The position numbers were made by a program, and so were the translations under genes. A DNA stretch of 5,634 nucleotides from positions 1 through 5,634 of the forward strand of contig JANXVQ010001005.1 in assembly GCA_025351545.1 (NCBI GenBank), given 5' to 3'. The stretch comes from Spirosoma sp. GTDB taxonomy: Bacteria > Bacteroidota > Bacteroidia > Cytophagales > Spirosomataceae. The notes under the pieces are model-generated. The model searched no databases. It was given only the letters and a program-made list of their open reading frames with translations, and had not been told where the DNA came from. Shown here piece by piece: positions 1 to 5,634 of the stretch (the first letter of the stretch is position 1; every line of letters starts with the position of its first letter).

Positions 1-117
1 CTCAAATTCGTCTAACTCAGTCCCGAAAGGCACATGCGGCTCTAACACCTTTCTATCGATGGCGTAGTTGGCAAAAATCAGGTTTCGCCATTCGGCGGTC
101 AGGAAGGTAGTAGCCAT
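1..117 (-). CDS. DUF2071 (YqjF-like) family protein, N-terminal fragment cut by window edge
   Basis: The minus strand reads ATG at 117-115 and stays open for 39 codons to the window edge. The peptide begins MATTFLTAEWRNLIFANYAI and continues with Asp-Arg-Lys-Val-Leu-Glu-Pro, a Val-Pro-x-Gly-Thr-Glu-Leu-Asp motif and Glu-Phe-Glu. The pattern FLTAEWRxLxxxNYxxD...LxPxVPxGTELD is the N-terminal signature I know from DUF2071/YqjF-like proteins, usually about 230-250 residues, so roughly the first sixth is present. These proteins are cytosolic, of unknown function, with a fold thought to be related to acetoacetate decarboxylase. There is no signal peptide. The gene runs in the same direction as the amidohydrolase operon but is separated from it by a strong hairpin and about 120 bp, so it is probably its own transcription unit. 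No Shine-Dalgarno sequence is visible; the start is preceded by an AT-rich stretch, as is usual in Bacteroidota. Confidence 0.8.
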   Translation of the reverse strand, partial: MATTFLTAEWRNLIFANYAIDRKVLEPHVPFGTELDEFE

Positions 118-142
118 ATAAAAACGAGGACAGTTATACGAA

Positions 143-173
143 CAACGGTATGTGCGCTTGATGGTTTACTAAA
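143..173 (-). promoter_or_regulatory. Weak candidate promoter for the DUF2071 gene
   Basis: On the minus strand TACCGTTG (150-143) matches the Bacteroidota -7 consensus TAnnTTTG at all but one fixed position. It is preceded at a 19-nt spacing by TTTA (173-170), which resembles the -33 TTTG element. Transcription would start near 136, giving a leader of about 20 nt before the ATG at 117. The match is imperfect and rests on the known consensus only. Confidence 0.25.
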
Positions 174-176
174 CAG

Positions 177-205
177 GAAGGGGGATGGCAGTGCCATCCC
201 CCTTC
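177..205 (-). terminator. Perfect GC-rich inverted repeat, probable terminator of the amidohydrolase operon
   Basis: Bases 177-189 (GAAGGGGGATGGC) pair perfectly with 193-205, leaving a 3-nt loop (190-192). The hairpin lies 35 bp beyond the stop codon of the 434-residue amidohydrolase and before the DUF2071 start, where a terminator is expected. In the minus direction it is followed only by CTGTTTAG, so the T tract is poor, and the plus direction has none. It may be an intrinsic terminator of low T content, or a 3'-end stabilising stem-loop. The hairpin itself is certain; the function is inferred. Confidence 0.55.
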
Positions 206-240
206 ATCACTTAAAAGCTACACAAGTTCTTAACTACAGA

Positions 241-1545
241 TTACTTCTGTTGTTCGTATTTATCCTTGTAGGTCTTGTATAACCGCTTGTGCCGGTCATC
301 CAGATTTACTTTTCGACCTTGTATAAACACTTGCTCAATTATATTCGTACGCATGTCTAAGGCATCCCCCGCCGATACAAACAGCGTGGCCTGTTTGCCT
401 TTCTCAAGCGTACCAACCAGATTATCGACACCCAGTATTTTTGCGGTGTTCGACGTAACCATTTTCAGTGCTTCTTCGCGGTCAGTAACGCCAAAACCAG
501 CAGCTGTTCCGGCAAGAAACGGCAGATTTCGCGTTCTCCACCACTCGTCGGCATAGCTCAGACTGACCAGAATACCAGCCTTTTGCAGAATGCCCGGCAT
601 CCGATACGGCAGGTCCACATCTTCATCTTCGCGGTTGGGCAGGCGGTGTAACCCACTCAGAATTACCGGTATGTTGTTCTCCTTTAAAAACGTGACCACA
701 CGGTTCGCTTCTTCGCCCCCAACAACCACGATCTTCGGCACGCCTATCGACTTGGCAAACGTAACGGCTTCGATGATATCTTTCCCGTAATCGGCCCGGA
801 TATACAAATTTTGCTTACCCGAAAACAGACCACGCATAGCCTCTAGTTTGAGGTTCATCGTTGTTGGAGTCGGGGTAGCCGCGTATGCTTTCGCATCGGC
901 GAACGTAGCTTGTAAAGCATCAATCGCGGGACCGCGTTTCTCGTTTTTCTTAACGATGGTCGTGAAATCCTCAAAATTGAAATCGTTGCTGAAATATGTG
1001 GGCCAGTTGAGCCAGATACCATCATCCTTTTTCAGAGCGGCATCTTCCCAGTTCCAACCATCGGCCATCATCACACTCGAACTCCCCGAAACAGTGCCCC
1101 CTTGCGGCATAGCCTGTGTTACCAAAACGCCATTGTTGCGAATGGTCGGAATGATTTCAGAGTCGGTATTGTAGGCAATAAGCGACCGAATATTTGGATT
1201 CAGTATGCCAATTTCCTGCTTATCAACCGTCGACCGAACGGCGCCGGTTTCCTGCAAACCAACCGTTGATGCCGGTGAGATAATGCCCGGATAAACGTGC
1301 TTTCCCGACACGTCGATAACCTCAACATCGGTGAGGTTCAACTTCACCAGCGTTCCATCAACAACGTTGGTAAGCACCCCATTGCTAAACAACACAACAC
1401 CATTCGGGATAACCTGCCCGTTGCCCACATGAACGATGCCGCCCATCAGCGCAATGGTTTTCATCTGCGGTTTTGCCGGAGCGGGATTCTGGCCATAGCT
1501 CATGAGCGATGCCAGGGTGAATATAGAAATTAAGATTTTTTTCAT
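241..1545 (-). CDS. Exported amidohydrolase-like protein lacking the metal-binding motif (probable pseudoenzyme)
   Basis: This 434-residue protein belongs to the amidohydrolase superfamily (imidazolonepropionase/COG1228-like group). It starts with a signal peptide (residues 1-18, Lys-Lys then a hydrophobic core, Ser-Tyr-Gly before Gln19), so it should act in the periplasm. A small N-terminal beta domain (about 30-85) leads to VYPGIIS, where active members have PGxIDxHxH; here the two His positions are Ala92 and Thr94. The strand that normally carries the next His reads Tyr-Ile-Arg-Ala-Asp (248-252), and the following His position is within Val-Val-Gly-Gly (274-277). The C-terminal part is well kept: ALKMVTSNTAKILGVDN then GTLEKGKQATLF (359-389), the usual closing segment of the family. 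Length is normal and the frame intact, so this is not a decaying gene. It is the second gene of an operon, 37 bp after the large paralogue. The start is set by the signal peptide; no Shine-Dalgarno is visible. I infer a non-catalytic partner or binding protein; an unusual active site is possible. Confidence 0.88.
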   Translation of the reverse strand: MKKILISIFTLASLMSYGQNPAPAKPQMKTIALMGGIVHVGNGQVIPNGVVLFSNGVLTNVVDGTLVKLNLTDVEVIDVSGKHVYPGIISPASTVGLQETGAVRSTVDKQEIGILNPNIRSLIAYNTDSEIIPTIRNNGVLVTQAMPQGGTVSGSSSVMMADGWNWEDAALKKDDGIWLNWPTYFSNDFNFEDFTTIVKKNEKRGPAIDALQATFADAKAYAATPTPTTMNLKLEAMRGLFSGKQNLYIRADYGKDIIEAVTFAKSIGVPKIVVVGGEEANRVVTFLKENNIPVILSGLHRLPNREDEDVDLPYRMPGILQKAGILVSLSYADEWWRTRNLPFLAGTAAGFGVTDREEALKMVTSNTAKILGVDNLVGTLEKGKQATLFVSAGDALDMRTNIIEQVFIQGRKVNLDDRHKRLYKTYKDKYEQQK

Positions 1546-1582
1546 GATTGTCGTGATTGACCTGCGGGCAAGTCATGTCATT

Positions 1583-4500
1583 TTATTTCCCTTCTTCGCC
1601 TTCGGCCATAACCCCTTCGATATCTTCGCAATGCCACATCCGGGCCCGTCGGGGCATAGGTCGTGTGGTCGATGCACCGCTGGCTTTGGCGGTCAACATC
1701 TTCTGAATCAGTCGGGCGCGTTCGGCTTGCATCAGTTCGCGCTTGTGGTCTTCATCTTTCAGACTGAAGTAGATTGCCCCATCAATCATCGTAAATTCAG
1801 GCCGGGCGTAGATTGCCAGCGGATTCGCATTCCAAAGAACAAGGTCAGCATCTTTACCAGCCCGAACGCTACCGAGCCGATTGTCTAAATGCAGAAGTTT
1901 AGCCGGATTGAGCGTCACCATTTTCCAGGCATCTTCTTCGGTCATGCCACCATATTCGACAGTTTTAGCGGCTTCCTGATTCAGACGACGAGCCATTTCG
2001 GCATCATCGGAATTGATCGACACGACAACACCCTGCCGATGCATAAGGGCCGCATTGTACGGAATAGCATCGTGAACTTCCATTTTATAAGCCCACCAGT
2101 CAGCAAATGAGGATCCGCCGGCACCATGCTTCGCCATCTTATCGGCCAGTTTGTAGCCTTCCAGAATGTGCGTAAAGGTGTTGACTTTAAAGCCCAGCGA
2201 GTCAGCCACTTTTAGCAGCATATTAATCTCCGACTGCACGTAGGAGTGACACGTAATAAACCGTTTCTTAGCTAAGATTTCGGCCAGTGCATCGAGTTCA
2301 ATGTCTCGACGTGGCACCAGGGCCGTTGCTTTCTCTTTGGCAGTCAACTTATTATATATTTCCCAACCTTTAGCGTATTCTTTTGCCCGTGTGAAGTGAT
2401 CCATGTAAACCTGCTCCACACCCATACGCGATTGTGGAAAACGGGTCAATACTCCTGGGTTCGGGTAGTTGGATTGTTTTACGTTTTCGCCCAGCGCGAA
2501 CTTGATAAACCCATCGGCTCCTTTAACGAGCATTCCTTCGCCCGATTCGCCCCACTTCAATTTCACAATGGCCGACTGCCCGCCAATGGCATTCGCTGAG
2601 CCGTGCAACAGTTGCGAGGTTGTAACGCCCCCCGCCAACTGACGATAAATATTGATATCTTCCGGATTAATAACATCCGACATCCGAACCTCCGCCGAAC
2701 TCGACTGACCACCTTCGTTAATGGACAACAGGGCAATATGAGAGTGTTCGTCAATAATACCGTTTGTGAGGTGCTTACCGGTCCCGTCAATTACTTTGAT
2801 ATCAGCCGGAACGGGCAGGTTCTTCCCAACTTTAAAGATTTTACCATCTGTCACAAATACGTCTGTGTTGGTCAGAACACCATCTTTTTCGTTCGTCCAG
2901 ACCGTTGCATTGCGAATCATGACGGTTTCAGACCTGGGTTTCTGCGTATTACCCATACCCACAAATGGATACAGCATACTGCTAACGGCCGTTGCTGAAA
3001 CAGCGGTGGAACCCGTTGCTGACGTGGATATAGCCGTAGTTGATCGTGGTATATCAGCCACTCGTACCGCCGACCATGTTATCGCTTTACCATCGGGTGT
3101 TTCACCATCGCCCTTAATAGTCGTTCCTGTACGGAAGCCCGTTAGTCGCGTGGTTCCAGGTTTTTTCTTATCGAGTTGAATCTGGATCGAAATCAAATCA
3201 CCACTGACGGCTACTTTAGGGGTTATTTTAACGGTATCAGCCAGAATCTGATACTCCGGCTTATCAACTGATTTGCCCGTTATGTTTAGTTTCAGGTTCG
3301 ATTGAGAACCCACTGTCAGATTCCAGGTGCCACGCAAATCGGCCGCATCTTTATTGCTGACAACGTATTGCTTGCCCCGCATCCAGTTTTCATAGATCAC
3401 GTTATCAGCGCTGAACAGGTTGCCCGACGTAATGATAAAATTGGCTATTCGGCCTTTCTGTAAAGTGCCAATCTGATCGTCGGCCCGTATCAGTCGAGCC
3501 GGTATAGTAGTCAACGCTTCGAGCGCTTTCTGTTCAGAAAGGCCATTTTCGATGGCTTTGCGCAGATTAGCCCAAAAATCAGCTTTGTTTTTCAAGCCCG
3601 CCGTTGTCAAAGCAAATGGAATGTTGGCTCCGGCCAGTCGTCCGGCATTCATGGGCGCCATTTCCCAATGTTTAAGTTCGGCGAGTGCCACGTTATCGGC
3701 ATCCCACGCATCTTCGACATCGTAGGGTTGCGGGTAATTCAGCGGTACGATGAGCGATGCGCCTGTAGCTTTCACCTCGTCGATCCGCTGATATTCATCA
3801 CCCGTACTGCGTATGATATATTGAACGCCAAATTCATCTCCAATTTTGTCGGCCCGCATAATGCCAAGTTTGTCATTCGCGTCAAAAATAGTCGGCAAAG
3901 CCTGGGTCCGGTTAAGCGCATCGAGCGACATATTGGCTTGCTCTTTAGCACCCGACCGCTTATACCAGTCGGCATCATACATTGCCTGCCGTAGCAGGGC
4001 CACACTTCCCATCATAGAGTTTGGATACTGCTGCGCCGAACTGCCTTTGCTAAACGAGTAGTGGGCCGTAGCATTGGGTTTGAGAACCAGTGTATTTTCA
4101 CGATCATCGGCGAGAATCACCAGCGTGCCCGTACCGCGTGCAATGCCATCGTGCGGGTGAGTTAGCACAGCACCGAAACCCAGTTTGCGTAATTCGTCGG
4201 CTTTTACGGCATTCGCTTTAAAGAGTATACTCGCATCATTTTCGGGCTGAATGGCCTGATTCCAATAGTAAGCTCCTTTCTTATTCGACTCATATTGTGG
4301 CACTCCACCGCGGCCACCGCCTGGCCCGCGCGTTATTTCCGGCATGCCATAGTCGGAGTCAATATCAATCAGGGCGGGGTAAATTCGTTTGCCTTTTAAA
4401 TCGGCAATAACAGTTCCGGCAGGTAAAGTAACCGTTGTACCGACGGCTTCAACTCGCCCATTGCGAATGAGCAGCGTAGCATTTTGGAGAGTGGTTTGCG

Positions 4501-4642
4501 GATCAACGACGATGGTTGCATTCGTAAAAGCATACAGCCCTGGGCGTTCATCATAGACACCATTTTGCGGAAACGTCGTCTGAGCTACAGAGGAATAAGC
4601 CAGACCAGCCACAAAAAGTGCTGTCAGAAAATGTTTGGTCAT
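1583..4642 (-). CDS. Exported two-domain amidohydrolase: degenerate N-terminal domain, beta-rich middle domain, catalytic C-terminal domain
   Basis: The protein has about 1019 residues from the ATG at 4642-4640. That start gives a clean signal peptide (MTKHFLTALFVAGLAYSSVA, then Gln21); the frame is open up to 4705, but starting there would bury the signal peptide and lie upstream of the likely promoter. Residues 30-435 form an amidohydrolase-like domain whose HxH motif is replaced by Asp95-Ser-Asp97. Residues 438-530 are beta-rich, starting LRGTWNLTVG and ending near TPDGKAITWSAVRV, suggestive of a lipocalin-like barrel. A Ser/Thr/Ala-rich linker follows (532-555). Residues 572-960 are a second amidohydrolase domain with intact ligands: NGIIDEHSH (His633, His635), ITCHSY (His799), TFTHILEGY (His825) and VSINSDDAE (Asp879); Lys714 in FIKFALGEN is a candidate bridging lysine. 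The tail (961-1019) is charged and ends in RMWHCEDIEG. A typical single-domain member has about 400-450 residues, so this is a fusion or internal duplication. It should hydrolyse an amide or cyclic C-N bond in the periplasm; peptide-derived substrates are plausible but unproven. Confidence 0.9.
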   Translation of the reverse strand: MTKHFLTALFVAGLAYSSVAQTTFPQNGVYDERPGLYAFTNATIVVDPQTTLQNATLLIRNGRVEAVGTTVTLPAGTVIADLKGKRIYPALIDIDSDYGMPEITRGPGGGRGGVPQYESNKKGAYYWNQAIQPENDASILFKANAVKADELRKLGFGAVLTHPHDGIARGTGTLVILADDRENTLVLKPNATAHYSFSKGSSAQQYPNSMMGSVALLRQAMYDADWYKRSGAKEQANMSLDALNRTQALPTIFDANDKLGIMRADKIGDEFGVQYIIRSTGDEYQRIDEVKATGASLIVPLNYPQPYDVEDAWDADNVALAELKHWEMAPMNAGRLAGANIPFALTTAGLKNKADFWANLRKAIENGLSEQKALEALTTIPARLIRADDQIGTLQKGRIANFIITSGNLFSADNVIYENWMRGKQYVVSNKDAADLRGTWNLTVGSQSNLKLNITGKSVDKPEYQILADTVKITPKVAVSGDLISIQIQLDKKKPGTTRLTGFRTGTTIKGDGETPDGKAITWSAVRVADIPRSTTAISTSATGSTAVSATAVSSMLYPFVGMGNTQKPRSETVMIRNATVWTNEKDGVLTNTDVFVTDGKIFKVGKNLPVPADIKVIDGTGKHLTNGIIDEHSHIALLSINEGGQSSSAEVRMSDVINPEDINIYRQLAGGVTTSQLLHGSANAIGGQSAIVKLKWGESGEGMLVKGADGFIKFALGENVKQSNYPNPGVLTRFPQSRMGVEQVYMDHFTRAKEYAKGWEIYNKLTAKEKATALVPRRDIELDALAEILAKKRFITCHSYVQSEINMLLKVADSLGFKVNTFTHILEGYKLADKMAKHGAGGSSFADWWAYKMEVHDAIPYNAALMHRQGVVVSINSDDAEMARRLNQEAAKTVEYGGMTEEDAWKMVTLNPAKLLHLDNRLGSVRAGKDADLVLWNANPLAIYARPEFTMIDGAIYFSLKDEDHKRELMQAERARLIQKMLTAKASGASTTRPMPRRARMWHCEDIEGVMAEGEEGK

Positions 4643-4646
4643 GAAC

Positions 4647-4669
4647 TTGATTGATTGGTTGATGATTGG
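4647..4669 (-). repeat. Short imperfect tandem repeat in the leader of the large amidohydrolase gene
   Basis: On the minus strand the leader reads CCAATCATCAA followed directly by CCAATCAATCAA, two near-copies of 11 and 12 nt ending five bases before the ATG at 4642. There is no Shine-Dalgarno sequence, so this unstructured A/C/T-rich leader probably provides the ribosome access typical of Bacteroidota. A similar CAATC element stands directly before the start of the downstream 434-residue gene. It may simply be compositional bias. Confidence 0.45.
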
Positions 4670-4679
4670 GGTTAACCGC

Positions 4680-4723
4680 CAAAAATACGCAAATACATGC
4701 TCCACCCAGCGATTTTAGCCAAA
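4680..4723 (-). promoter_or_regulatory. Candidate promoter of the amidohydrolase operon
   Basis: Two adjacent -7 candidates occur on the minus strand. TATTTTTG (4687-4680) is an exact match to the Bacteroidota consensus TAnnTTTG but has no -33 element at normal spacing. TGTATTTG (4697-4690) has one mismatch and is preceded by TTTG (4723-4720) at a 22-nt spacing, near the expected range. Either would start transcription near 4673-4683, giving a 30-40 nt leader before the ATG at 4642. That placement supports the 4642 start over the in-frame codon at 4705. Confidence 0.45.
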
Positions 4724-4728
4724 GAATA

Positions 4729-4776
4729 TTTGCCAGCTACAATCAATTCAAATAAGTTATTTTAGCCATAAAATTG
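4729..4776 (+). promoter_or_regulatory. Weak candidate promoter of the 248-residue exported protein gene
   Basis: On the plus strand TATTTTAG (4758-4765) and TAAAATTG (4769-4776) each match TAnnTTTG with one mismatch. TTTG (4729-4732) lies 25 nt before the first, slightly farther than usual for a -33 element. Transcription would start near 4772-4783, 30-40 nt before the ATG at 4813. The site is back to back with the operon promoter. Evidence is consensus matching only. Confidence 0.25.
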
Positions 4777-4812
4777 TTTCTTTGGCCCCAGAAATCATTC
4801 TTTTCCCTCACT

Positions 4813-5559
4813 ATGCGTTTTCTCATCCTATTCATTAGCATTATCGCCAGTTCAGTGAATGCCTTCTCGCAGGCACAAACGGAATACATGACCCAAACCA
4901 CCCGCGACCGGATCAATTTTACCACCCTAAACTCAACAAACAATGCTACCTTATTTTCCATTAAAGGGGACCCTGGAAAACTAATCGGTGACCCCTATCT
5001 TGACACAACCTGGCAAGCAGGCAACGTAAAGTTTTACAATCGGCTTGGCGTATCCTTAACAGCCGACTCGCTCGCGGGTGTGCCGGTGCGCCTGGATTTA
5101 TCAGCTAATGAAGTCGAGATCAGGGCCGGAGCAAAGGATATTAGGGCTGTAAAGTCAACAGCGGTTCGCTATGTGGACATTAACAATACCTTCGGCTCCG
5201 TTAGTCGGTTTATGAATGTTCGCGAATACGAAGGCCAATTGGACGGCCTAACCGGGTTCTTTAACCAACTCGTAACGGGCAAATTAAGTCTACTGCTGCA
5301 TCCATCGGTCTATGTCCAAAAGGCCAATTATAATGTGGCAATGAATACGGGCACGAAGGACGATGAATTTATAAAAAAGACAGATTGGTATGTAGCTCGC
5401 GGGAAACAGGCAGCAAAGTTTTCTCCCAACAGGAAAACCATTCTTGACCTGATGGCCGATAAAAAAGAACTTGTCGAAACGTTCCTGAAAACTGAGAAAC
5501 CAAACTTAAAATCCAGTCAGGGACTGCTAGCTGTATTTGCCTATTACAACAAATTATAA
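4813..5559 (+). CDS. Exported protein of unknown function, Bacteroidota-type
   Basis: This 248-residue protein starts MRFLILFISIIASSVNAFSQ, a signal peptide with a likely cut after Ala-Phe-Ser19 and Gln20 as first mature residue. It has no lipobox cysteine and no later membrane segment, so it should be a soluble periplasmic or secreted protein. I know no function. Residues 59-105 hold a GDPYLDTTWQAGNV motif followed by alternating strands (VPVRLDLSANEVEIR); a Gly-x-Pro-Tyr-Leu plus Trp-x-x-Gly-x-Val arrangement recurs, as far as I recall, in many uncharacterised Bacteroidota exported proteins. The C-terminal part (about 187-248) is helical and Lys-rich: Lys-x-x-Asp-Trp-Tyr, NRKTILDLMADKKELVETFL, and a terminal VFAYYNKL, also recalled from that set. 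No catalytic motif is evident. The frame is also open from a TTG at 4774, but that would put 13 residues before the signal peptide. It is divergent from the amidohydrolase operon across 170 bp and has its own terminator, so a functional link is not implied. Confidence 0.85.
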   Translation: MRFLILFISIIASSVNAFSQAQTEYMTQTTRDRINFTTLNSTNNATLFSIKGDPGKLIGDPYLDTTWQAGNVKFYNRLGVSLTADSLAGVPVRLDLSANEVEIRAGAKDIRAVKSTAVRYVDINNTFGSVSRFMNVREYEGQLDGLTGFFNQLVTGKLSLLLHPSVYVQKANYNVAMNTGTKDDEFIKKTDWYVARGKQAAKFSPNRKTILDLMADKKELVETFLKTEKPNLKSSQGLLAVFAYYNKL

Positions 5560-5561
5560 GT

Positions 5562-5614
5562 AGCCAAAAGCGGTCGACTATCAGCCCGTATCTGTAACAT
5601 TCCGGCTTTTTTTT
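5562..5614 (+). terminator. Probable intrinsic terminator of the exported protein gene
   Basis: Three bases after the stop, AGCC (5562-5565) and AAAAGCGG (5566-5573) can pair with parts of CCGGCTTTT (5602-5610), and AGCC at 5583-5586 offers an alternative 4-bp stem with GGCT (5604-5607). A run of eight T (5607-5614) follows directly. The T tract is strong but the stems are short or interrupted, so terminator function is likely while the exact hairpin is uncertain. Confidence 0.45.
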
Positions 5615-5634
5615 GCGTTTGGATAGGCATGGAA

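Noticed and set aside
241..1545. The 434-residue gene as a pseudogene because its catalytic residues are missing
   Set aside because: The frame is intact, the length is normal, the signal peptide is clean, and the family's closing segments are well kept. Loss of ligands looks like functional divergence rather than decay.
1502..1888. Plus-strand open frame of 128 codons spanning the junction of the two amidohydrolase genes
   Set aside because: It is antisense to the end of one gene and the start of the other. The translation has no family features.
2603..3179. Overlapping plus-strand open frames of 131 and 137 codons inside the large amidohydrolase gene
   Set aside because: They lie wholly antisense to a well-supported coding frame, have no recognisable domain or signal peptide, and overlap one another. 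They are explained as shadows of the real gene.
241..4642. The two amidohydrolase genes as one gene split by a frameshift
   Set aside because: The second gene has its own signal peptide and start codon after a 37-bp gap, and repeats the whole domain rather than continuing the first.
5629..5634. ATG at 5629-5631 as the start of a further plus-strand gene
   Set aside because: Only two codons are visible before the window ends, so nothing supports it as a start.
1..5634. Mobile element, CRISPR array, tRNA, rRNA, riboswitch or defence system
   Set aside because: No transposase or nuclease motifs, regularly spaced repeats, cloverleaf or conserved RNA structure was recognised on reading. The window is explained by ordinary envelope-related genes and one cytosolic gene fragment.

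Overview
The window looks like chromosomal DNA of a Bacteroidota bacterium, most likely of the Cytophagales (Spirosoma-like). Reasons: exported proteins with cleavage sites followed by Gln, starts without Shine-Dalgarno sequences, promoter elements resembling the Bacteroidota -7 box TAnnTTTG, base composition near 50% GC by eye, and protein families I associate with that group. The genus is inferred, not shown.

Layout, left to right. (1) At 1-117, minus strand, lies the N-terminal end of a DUF2071 (YqjF-like) gene that runs off the window. (2) 118-240 is intergenic and holds a perfect inverted repeat (177-205), probably the terminator of the operon to its right, and a weak candidate promoter for the DUF2071 gene. 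(3) 241-1545 and 1583-4642, both minus strand and 37 bp apart, form an operon for two exported amidohydrolase-superfamily proteins. The upstream gene encodes about 1019 residues: an N-terminal amidohydrolase-like domain, a beta-rich middle domain, a Ser/Thr/Ala-rich linker and a C-terminal amidohydrolase domain. The downstream gene encodes a 434-residue single-domain homologue. (4) 4643-4812 is a divergent intergenic region with candidate promoters for both directions. (5) 4813-5559, plus strand, encodes a 248-residue exported protein of unknown function, followed by a likely terminator ending in eight T (5607-5614).

The main point is that the operon encodes three amidohydrolase-like domains, of which only one, the C-terminal domain of the large protein, keeps recognisable metal ligands (His633-Ser-His635, His799, His825, Asp879). 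In the other two the HxH motif reads Asp-Ser-Asp and Ala-Ser-Thr. I infer one catalytic domain accompanied by two pseudoenzyme domains, all in the periplasm, possibly as one assembly. The substrate cannot be read from the sequence. I found no mobile element, CRISPR array, tRNA or rRNA, and no clear sign of horizontal transfer.
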